From JAICLL01 sp035252155 (GTDB lineage Bacteria; Planctomycetota; Planctomycetia; Pirellulales; JAICIG01): a stretch of DNA of 9,789 nt. The stretch is from contig DATFDL010000328.1 of NCBI GenBank assembly GCA_035252155.1, positions 1 through 9,789 on the forward strand, in the 5' to 3' direction. The notes beneath the pieces were generated by a model, which was given only the letters and a program-made list of their open reading frames with translations, ran no database searches and had not been told where the DNA came from. Below are positions 1-9,400 of this stretch, in pieces. The translations under genes were made by a program, and so were the position numbers. How positions within the stretch are numbered: the stretch's first letter is position 1; each line of letters opens with the position of its first letter.

Positions 1-438
1 GTTTTGGAACAGGTTTTCGCCCAAGACGGCGTTCGAGCTGGCATCGACGAGCACGCCGGCACTCAGATTGACCAGCAGGTTGTTGAGAATGGTCGGGCTG
101 GCCCGGTTGGCCACAATAATGCCGATGCCGGCCTGCGAATCGCCGCCGTAGATGGTGTTGTTGACGATCCGGCCGAACGGCACAGCGCCCGCGGGACTGG
201 CCGAGGGATCGCCCTGGAAGCGGATGCCGCTTCCGCCCACGCCGTAGATCAGGTTGTTGATGATCACCACGCCATCGACAAGCTGCGCGCTGTTGAGCGT
301 GGGCGTGTTGATCAGGCCGCCCTGGTGGATGAGGTTCCCGTTGTTGTCGCCGGGGACGCCGCCGGGCGCCGAGTTCTCCACCAGGATGCCACTGCCTTGC
401 GTATCGGCGATCTGGTTGGCGTAGATGATCAACTCGCC
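1..438 (-). other. Protein module: second parallel beta-helix, continues beyond window (residues 3118-3263)
   Basis: The segment has GELIIYANQIADTQGSGILVEN, GVVIINNLIYGVGGSGIRFQG, FGRIVNNTIYGG, GIGIIVANRASPTILNNLLV and LSAGVLVDASSNAVLGENLF. The recurring 'x-x-I-x-N-N-x-I-x-x-x-x-G-x-G-I-x-[VF]' coil of about 22-24 residues is the classic right-handed parallel beta-helix (PbH1) signature with Asn ladders. It ends in mid-coil at base 1, so the protein continues C-terminally. Fold is well supported; function (adhesin stalk, polysaccharide binding) is inferred. No lyase active-site residues are seen. Confidence 0.8.
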
Positions 439-3400
439 TTGTGGGCGGGGCTTGGTCACATCGCCCTCGACCGCCGGCACCGGCGGATTGTACTGCACGA
501 TCGCGTTGACCGTCTGACTGCTCACAGGGCTCGTGGCGCTGGCGTAGCCGTTGGCCGCCGCCACGATTTCGCCTTGCAATGTCGTGGCCGAGGTCGAGAA
601 CGCATCGACCGCGGTGATGGTAAACGTCGCCGAGGCCACGCCGGCGGGAATGGTGATCGTCGTCGGACCCACAATGGACGCGGCCGCCGGGTTGAGCGAG
701 GCGAGCGTGACCTTCAGCGGATAGGTCGTCGGCGTGTTGCGGGTGACCGTGCCCGTGAGCGTCTCCGAAGGCGTGCCCGGAATCATCATCACGTTGGGGA
801 TCGAGAGCGTCAGCGCCGGCGTGTCGTTGTCACCGCTCGTGTTCGGCTCGGCGGCTTGGCTGTCGGGCACGACATCGAGCAGGGCGCCGATCGACTCGGC
901 GCTGCCCGCGCTAGGCGCGCTGGCGCTAAAGATCACTGATTGTGGGCCGACCGCCAGCATGGGATCGACGATCGTTACCGATACGTTCACCGAACTCTGG
1001 TTGTTGGGAATGGTGACCGTGGCTGGCACGGTGGCGACCGCCGGGTTGCTGCTGGTCAGATTGACGACCAGGTTACCCACGGTGCCGCCGGTGCGGGTGA
1101 TCGTGAGCTTGTTAACCAGGACGCCCGCTTCGTCGGACACCTGCTCGGAGCCGTTGACACTGACGCCTAGAGTGGCCCCGGCCGTGACAGGCGACACTAG
1201 CCACGCGCCGCGGCCATGCGTGGCCGCTGCGAGCAGACCGAACGTCGGGTTGTATTGCAGGTCGACTACCTGCGCGTACGGCAGCCCGACGCCCAGCGGC
1301 GCCCACGAAACCGTCGGCGAACCGACGTTGGTCGACGCGAAGACTTGCGTATCGTCGCCCACATAGACCGCACCCGTCGTGCTGTTGATGGCGATGGCGT
1401 TTGTGGGTTGATCGGGCAAGTTGCCGCTGATGTCGGTCCAGCTCGTGCCGCCGTTGATGCTGCGGAAGACATGTCCGGCCGAGCTGCCGGTGAACATGTT
1501 CACCACTGCGTAGACGATTTGAGAATTGCCCGGATCGACGGCCAATTGGTTCACGCGGCCGCTGCCTGCCGGCAGATCGACCATGTTCCAAGTCTTGCCG
1601 CCATCGATGCTGACGAAGATGTCGGAATTTGGGTTAAATTCGCCGCCGGTCGCCGCGTAGATGGTGTTGGCGTCGGTGGGGGCGATGGCGATCGCGTCGA
1701 CGTTTCTCGGGTTGCCGAAGGCGTCTTTGTTGGGGTTCCAACCGGCCGTGCCGATGGTGGTGAGCTGCGTCCAACTGTTAGCGCCGTCGGTGGTGATCCA
1801 GAGGTTGTCGTCACCCAAGATCACTTCGTTGCCGTTGCTGGGCGCGACGGCAAACGGCGGATAGAAGTTGATGTTGGCGGCGCTGACCTTCAGTCCGTTC
1901 GTGGCCGATGTCCACGTCTGGCCGTTGTCGTTCGAAACACGGAAGAAATCGGCCAGGCCGAAGCTGCCGACGGGCGAAACGCGATAGGCGATTGACGGAT
2001 TTTGCGGATCAAACTCCACGTTGCCGCCGTCACCGCCGTCGGTTTCGCTCCAGACGGGGCTGCCCGAGTAGCGTTCGGTGCCGTTGTCCTGGCTGCCGCC
2101 CAGGGCAATGGTCGAGTCGTTCGGATCGAGTGCGATCGACTCGAACTGAATCGTGTTCAGGTTGCCGTTGCGGTTGACCCAAATGAAGCCGGTGGGATTG
2201 TTCGGATCGATCTCCTTGCTCCAGATGCCGCCGTCGCTGCCGACCAGCAGCTTGTCGGTGGCGCTGAAGGCCATGGCGTGCCAATCGGTGTGCGGAAAAT
2301 TACCGTCGTCGCCGACGGTGATGTTCTGCCAGGTGGCGCCGCCGTCGGTGGTCTCGATCATGCCCACGCCGCCGAAATTGGTCGAGCCGGCCGCATAGGC
2401 GATCTTCGAGTTGTTCGGATCGACGGCCATCGTCAGGTCGTACCAGCCCTGGCCGCCGGTGAAATCGGCGGCGGCGGCGGTGTCGTCGGTCCAGGTCGCT
2501 CCGCCATCGGTCGACGACTCGATCTTGTAGAGCGCGCCGAAATTCTTGCCGGTGGCCGAGACGTCGGCGTAGAGGACGTTGGGATTGTTTCTCGACGATA
2601 CGGCGATCGAGATGCGGCCGTCGTTCGCTCCATTCGGGAAATTGCTGAGCAAGTTCCAAGTCGCGCCGCTGTCGGTCGATTTGTAAATGCCGTTCGACGC
2701 ACTGCCGCCGGGGTGGCCGATCGCCGCGTAGATCGTGCTGGAATTGTTCGGATCGACAACCACATCAGAATACGGATCGGTGGTGTCGCCGATCGCCGTG
2801 GCCGTGGTGTTGGTCCAGGTGACGCCGAAGTTGGTGGTTTTCCAAATACCCGTATTGCCGGAAAGGCCATTTTCGGCGAGGTCGCCGATGGCCGCGTAAG
2901 CGATATTCGGGTTAACCGGATCGACGGCGATCCGCGAGACGGTGAGCCGGTTGAAGGCGTTGGAGGGGCCGGTTTCGAGTGTCCAGTTGACGCCGCCGTC
3001 GGTCGAAACCAAGATGCCGCGGCCATAGCCCGAGTCGCCCGAGTTGTTGGCCTCGCCGGTGCCCGCGTAGATGACGTTGTGATTGCTCGGCGCGATCGCG
3101 ATGGCGCCCATAAAGAGGCCGATGGGGTTTCCGCTGGTGTCGGTCAAGTTGTCGGTCAGCGGCGTCCAGGTGGGCGAGGCGGCCGTGGCGTCGGTGGTCT
3201 TCCACACGCCGCCACCCGCCGCCGCGATGTACATGACGTTGGCGTTGGTGGGGTCGGGGGCGACGCCCGTGATGCGACCGCTGTCGCCGCCCGGGTTCGA
3301 GAACCCGCCGTTAATCGGCGCGGGGCCCATGGCGCTCCACTGCGCGACGCCGTAGGGAATTCTGCCGTCGCTATCGTCCCTGACGCTCAGCGTGGCATTG

Positions 3401-6400
3401 CCGCTCAATACACCTGCGGCGGTGGCCACGATTTCCGCATTGCGAGCACTCCCCGGCCGCCCCGATACGTTGTCGTCTTGCGGGAAGACCCAAAAACCGA
3501 CCGAGGTCGCGCCGACGGGGATGGTGACGGTCGCCTGCGCCGCGCCTGGCCCGGCGAATGCACTAGAGACGAGCGCCGCAGCCGGCCACAGACTGCTGAT
3601 ATTGACGGTCAATCCATTTGGGTGCTGCGCTGCGTTGACAGGACCAGTGTTGACGACGACGGTCCCAGAGGCCGGGCTGGGGGAGTTTTCAAGTGCGGAG
3701 GAGACGCCCGTGAACCCGTTAAGCAGAACGGTGAACTGGGGCAAAACGCCCGGAGGGGGGCTGACATCGTCGGTTACGTCGACAGTGGCGCCGACGGACG
3801 AATAGCCGGGTGCGCTGGCCAAGAATTCGACCGTATGCGTGCCGTCGGCCATCTCCACCGAAGAACCGTTCACCACGGTTTGGTCTACCACGCCATCGTA
3901 GGTGAATGTAGCCGTCGTTGCGCCCGGCGCAAATGTTACCGACCCAATGTAGTTATAGACGTTGGTGGAAAAGTTGCCGGTGGGGACGTCGATGGCCGTC
4001 AGGTTGACCGTCGGCGGTCCATTGACGTTCGTGCGGGTGACCGTCCCAATGTTGCGCGTCGACGATTCGGTGACCGACTTGTTCGCCAGCGAGACGGTCA
4101 ATTGCCCGCCGGCCGCGGCTATCGCCCCCGAGGCGGTCAGATCGACCACGTTGAACAGGTTGACGATGTTCGTCGAGGGTTCGCTCACGCCCTGCGGGCC
4201 GTTCAGCGACGTGTCGTTCGGCTCGTCGGCCGCGCTGACGTTCACCAGTGTCTTGTTGCCATTGATCGCGCCGACGATGCTGTCGGCCACCGTTTGCGCG
4301 GTGTCGGTCGGACTGAAGATCACCGCCACATAGCTGGGGTTGGTCAACTGCGTGCTGTTGTTGACAAACTGGAACGTGACTTCGTGCGTGCCGTCGTTGA
4401 GCGTGAAGGTCTCGCCCACCGTCAGGCCGCTGCCGGCCGGCGCGACAATCGACCAGCCGTCGGCAAAGCGGTAGTTGGTGTCGAACGACTGGTACAGGGC
4501 GACGTCGGGCTTGCCCTTGATGGGAGTGACGCCGAACTCTTCGCCGCGGCGGATTTCGAGCTGGTAAGGCCCGGTGAGCACTTCCTTGAAATCGTTCGGA
4601 TTGGGGTCGACCGGCGTGTTGAAGTAGCTGGTATTGGCCGTCGAACTGGTGACCATTTCGCCGCGCTCGGCAAAGCCCACCACGATATCGTCGATGTACC
4701 AGCCTTCGTGGCTGTTTTGCTCGCCGCGTTGCGCGCCCGCGTTCGGACCGGTTTGCCCACCCGTGAAATTGCCGAATTGATTTCCGTAGGCGGTATTGTT
4801 GCCGTAGGGGTCTATTGCCCCGTTGACCGCGTTAATGCTCAGGTCGCTGGGATTGAACGTGGTTCCGGCGGTGCTGAAATCGAACCGGAACGTCAGGTTG
4901 TTCTGGCCGGCGTAATCGCTCAGGTCGATGCGGGCCTGCCGCCAGCCGGTGCCCGTGGTGGTGCTGTCGAAGAGCGGCTGCACGACTTGCAGGCCGCCCA
5001 CGCCGCTGTCGCCGGAGCCGGTGTCGGCGTTGGCGGTTTGGTAATAGGGCTGCTCGGCTTCGGGGTCTGGGAAGTTCGGGCGGTACGTATTATTGCTGGC
5101 CAGCAGGTGCCAGGTGTTGCCGCCGTCTTCGGAGATCAAGAGCCGCGCGCTGTCGAGCATCGTATCGAGATTGGCCTTCGAGCTCGTCGCGTCTTGAGTG
5201 TTGAGGAAGTAGTTGAAATAGACCGTCGGCTTGTCGGCCGCTGCGTAGTTGGCCAGGCTGAAGCTGTTGGTCACCAGCGAGCCGTAGGCGCCGCCCGGGG
5301 TGTTGTAGGTTTTGTAGTCGCCCGGGTTGGTCACGTAGTTCTTGGCATCGGGCTGCGACTGCGAATTCTCCGAATCGCCGTCCATGCTCGGCGGTTTATC
5401 CAAGCCGAAATAGAAGCTCTGGCCGGCGTTCTGGGGCGGCTTGTTCGGCGACTGCGTATTGCGGCTCTGATCGGGCGCGACGTTGATATTGTGGCCGGGA
5501 TCGCTCTTGCGGTCTTGGGTCACGTGCCACAGGTTGTAGTCGAGCGTCGAGAACGCGATCTGCCCCGACACGCCCGGAGGAAGAGAAACGCTGGTCGAGT
5601 AGCTCGCGCCGTTGTCGCTGCTGAAAATGCCGTGGCCGTTTTCCTGGGCCAATACGCCGCTGGTATCGAAGGCGTACAGGCCGCCGGGGGCGGTGGCAAA
5701 CAGCAAGTCCTTGTACTTGCCGCCTTCGACGTCGGGCGGCCCGAACGAGAGACCTTCGAACGACAGCGACAGCCCGCCGACGTTAGCGATGAACGTGGCC
5801 ACCCCGCTGCGATAGTTGAGCGTGTACAAATTGCCCGCGTCGCCCACGATGTACATCGTGCCGTTGTCGTTGTCGAACGCCATACCGGTGATAGTCTCGC
5901 TGCCCTGGAGACCCGTCACCAACACCGGCTGCGGCTGCGTGGGTGGCACGGCGGTGTTCGGCGTCGGATTGATTCCGCCCTGGTTGACCGGCACCACGGC
6001 GCCGGTGTCCGGATAAAGCTCATAGAGGCCGTTGAGAAAGGGCTGAGCCCCGGGGAGATTGGGCGTGTAGCTGCCGACCACATAAAGCTGGCGGTCGGTG
6101 TGCGGGTTGGCGTTACCGGGACCGACGCCGTTTTGGATGAACGCCATGGCGTTGATCTGAACGCCGACGTTGGCGGCCGTCACCGCAGGCGGGTTGCCGG
6201 GCTTGAGGTAGTAGGTGGCGATGCCGTCGCCGCCGATCACGTTGGCGGCCGCGGTGCCGGTGTCGATCTGCGTGTACTGGCCCGAGTTGGCGTCGGTGGT
6301 GCCGGTGGTCTCGCCATACAGCAGGCCGTCGTTGCGCATGGCGATGGCGCCATAGCCGGTGGTGCCGCCCACGGTGTCCTGCCCTTGATCGGTCTCCGAC

Positions 6401-9400
6401 TTGCCGCTGAACGGGTTGATGGTTTCCAGGTGACCGTTCTGTCCGGGGGTGTTCACAAACAGCACCACGTCCGAAAGGTTGTACGGCGCGGCGTAGGAGT
6501 TCAACTGCGCGATCGTGCCTGTGGGCGACTTGAAGTCGCCGAGGCTGGCCGCCGTGGGATCGGTGGCGCCGAACAGCGGCGTGAGGTTCGCCACGCTCTC
6601 GGCGGTCTGCCCGCCCTCGGTGCCGATGTGGTCTTCGACCACGCGGTTGATCGAATCGGCCGGCTCGAGCCGCACCAGGAAGTTGCCCGAATTGGCGTTG
6701 AACGTGCCGTCGAGCGCGGTGGGCAGCACAGCGTCGGAGTGAATGGCCACGAAGTAGGTGAACGTGCCCGGCGGATCCTTGGGCGTGCCGGTCTCCATGG
6801 TCACGGGACCGATCGAGGGATCGAGCGTGCCGAAGCTGCTGTGCAGCAGTTCGTTGGCGTCAAGGCCGGCATTGGGCCGCGGCTGCTGATCGGCCACGTT
6901 CGAATCGCGGCCGACATAGATCAAATCACCCTGCGAATCGTAGACGTCGATCTCGGTGTTGGCCCGCGTGAGGCCGTCAGCGTAGCCCACGTTGAACATG
7001 GTCGACCAGGTCTTGGGGCTGGGCGGCCCGATCACCTGGATTTCGGCGTAGGTCAGCTCGAACTTGTACCAATCGACCTGCTGCGGCGTCTGCAAATTGC
7101 CGCCCACGTTGATCGAGTTGGTGTCGCTGGTGAGTAGATTGCCCAAGTCTTGGGCGCCGCCCTGGCTGCCCGCGCTGATGCTGGTGGTGTTGGCGATCAG
7201 CGGCGAATGGGCCGGCAAGCCTTCGACGTCGATGCCATTGGTGGCGTAGCGGATGTCGGAATACTGCACCTCGCTGCCGGGCACTTCGACCTGTTCTTGC
7301 AGCCGCACTTGCAGTTGATACTGCCCCCCGCTCAGGCCGTGGCTCACTTCGCCGGCCGAGCCGGTGTTGGGCATGTACGGCGCACTGGCTGGGCCCTTGC
7401 TGTAGATACGCACGTAGTAGTTGTTCACGCCGGCCGGACCGGGCAGCACGACGCGGAAACCGGGATCGTGCGTGTTGGTCGACCAAAAGTTCATGCCCTG
7501 CGTCTGGCCGCCGGTGGCCTGGGTGAACATGCCGTCTTGCAGCGGCCGGGCCAGGTTGTTCGTCAACCCACCATTCAGCGCGGGGTTGGTCAGCATCGGT
7601 CCGGGCATGAGCGGGTCGCCGTTGGCGGCGGCATCGGCCTGCTCGGCCCCCGCGTTGTCGCTACGGGCCAGCACGTTGCCGTTGGCGTCGACCAACTCCA
7701 GCACGGAGTCGAGCGCCGGAGAGGTGCCGGTGACGTTCAGCCAGACCTGCGTGCCGGCGGTGGCCTTGAAGGTATAGGTATCGACGTCTTGCGTGTAGTC
7801 GGGGCTGATCGTGCCGTGCACCTCGAAGCCCAGCCGTGAGTTGTCGTCGCCGCTTTGCTCGTTGGGAGCGAGCAAGCCCAGGCTCTGAGCGGTGGCGGGC
7901 GTCTCGTTCACGCCTTTGCCGCCAGTCAGCCCCGGTTCGAGCTCATCGACCACCGCCACGTTGCGATCGTTCGAGTATTGGTCGAAGACCAAGCCGCCGC
8001 TGGAGCCGACCGAGTTTGGATCGGTCGTGCCCCAGTCGCCCGGCGCGGGCTTGCTATTGGCGCCGTCGCCGTTGGTGTCGTTGTCGGGCTGATCCGCCGG
8101 CGTGAGGCCCGCGCCCACCGAGTCGTCTTTGAACGACGTCATCACCACGGGGTGCTGCGGCGTGCCGACCACCTGCACCTCGCCGCCGATCCGGTCGGCG
8201 ATATCCAGCGGCTGGCCGCTGGCGATGATGCCCGAACCGGGCAATGACTTGACCACCAGGCTCTGCGTATCGCTCGATTGCAGGCGCAGGCCGCCCACGC
8301 TGGCAAAGTTAGGCACGATCACGCTTCCTTGGAGCACGTGGACGATGTCGGTGTCGTCCCAGATGCTCGAGGTCTCGAGCGTGCCGCCGCGGATGACCAT
8401 GCCGTTGATGGCATTGCCGCCGATTTTGTTCAGCCGCACCAACGGGCCGTGGTTGTCATCGAACTCGCTGAACCGTTCGACCAGCGGGCCGGTGCTGCCG
8501 GCGTCGAAAGCGGCCGGCAGGTTACTGTTGAGAATCGGGTAGCCGCCGGCCGGCGCGGTGCCGCGGCCCCAGTCGGGTACCTGGTCGGAATTGAGCGAAT
8601 CGACGTCGCTGCTGATCGCCGCGCCTTGGTTGTTCTGGATGACGTTGTTGACAATCACCGGCTGGGCGCCCAGCACGTAGATGGTCGAAGCGTCGTTGAC
8701 GGCCCGTCCGTTGCGGTCGCCGACAAAGTCGCCCACGCCGTTGGCGTTGTTCTCCAACGTGCTGTCGGCGATGCGCACCTTGGCCTGGTGGATTTCGATG
8801 GCGCTGAAACTGGCGAAACCGCCTTCGATGGCGGTGTTGCCGCCGCCGAATGTGATGAGCGTGTGGTCGAAGCTGCCGCTGCTGGTGGGCCAGAAGTAAA
8901 GGCCGCCCCAGTCGCCCGCTTGCGCTTGCACCGTGCCGCCCGTGCCGCCCGTGTCGAACGTGCCGCCGCCGCCGTACCGCGTGTCGTTGAGCGAGGTGAA
9001 GACGATGGGTTGGGCGGGCGTGCCCTCGGCGGTGAGGTTGGCGCCCATGCCCGCCTCGATGCGCGAGCCCGATAGCTTGACCAACACGCCCGGATCGATC
9101 CGCAACTGTCCGGCCAGCCGCGCGGTGACCTGAGGGCTCGACTGCGTATTGCCGCCGGCGTTGTCGTGCAGCACCAGGTTTTCTTCGAGCACGTAGGGAA
9201 TGTCGGTCGAAGCGAACTCGGCCGAAACATCGAGCGTGTCGAGCACCTGGCCGGCCTGCGTGTTGATGCGAATGAACAGGCCGTTGATCGAGTTTTGCGC
9301 GCCGCCCTGGCTGAGCGTGTTGCCGTGAACATCGGGACCAAACCGCTGATAATCGGTCACATAGGTCGGCAGCGCTACCGGCGCGGTCACCGGACCCGTA

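Noticed and set aside
4..939. 311-residue open frame on the plus strand, and other plus-strand frames up to about 265 residues
   Set aside because: They are antisense shadows with no recognisable motifs, while the minus frame gives clear beta-helix, Calx-beta and Asp-box motifs over the same bases.
2441..2490. GGC-rich run near 2466-2483 as a simple repeat or promoter element
   Set aside because: It encodes a short Ala run (TAAAADF) within the propeller and is simply local codon bias.
1186..3360. Calling the propeller a sialidase or xyloglucanase
   Set aside because: Asp-boxes occur in many non-enzymatic propellers. I could not place the sialidase Arg triad or the two GH74 catalytic Asp residues.
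2002..7137. 1711-residue open frame on the plus strand
   Set aside because: Its translation is rich in Arg, Val, Gly and Ala without domain motifs, and it is the codon-aligned antisense of the real gene, ending at a sense CTA codon.
8655..9341. 228-residue minus-strand frame in another phase
   Set aside because: Its composition is dominated by Arg, Ser, Ala and Pro, typical of a frame-shifted reading of GC-rich DNA, and the true frame through this stretch is continuous.
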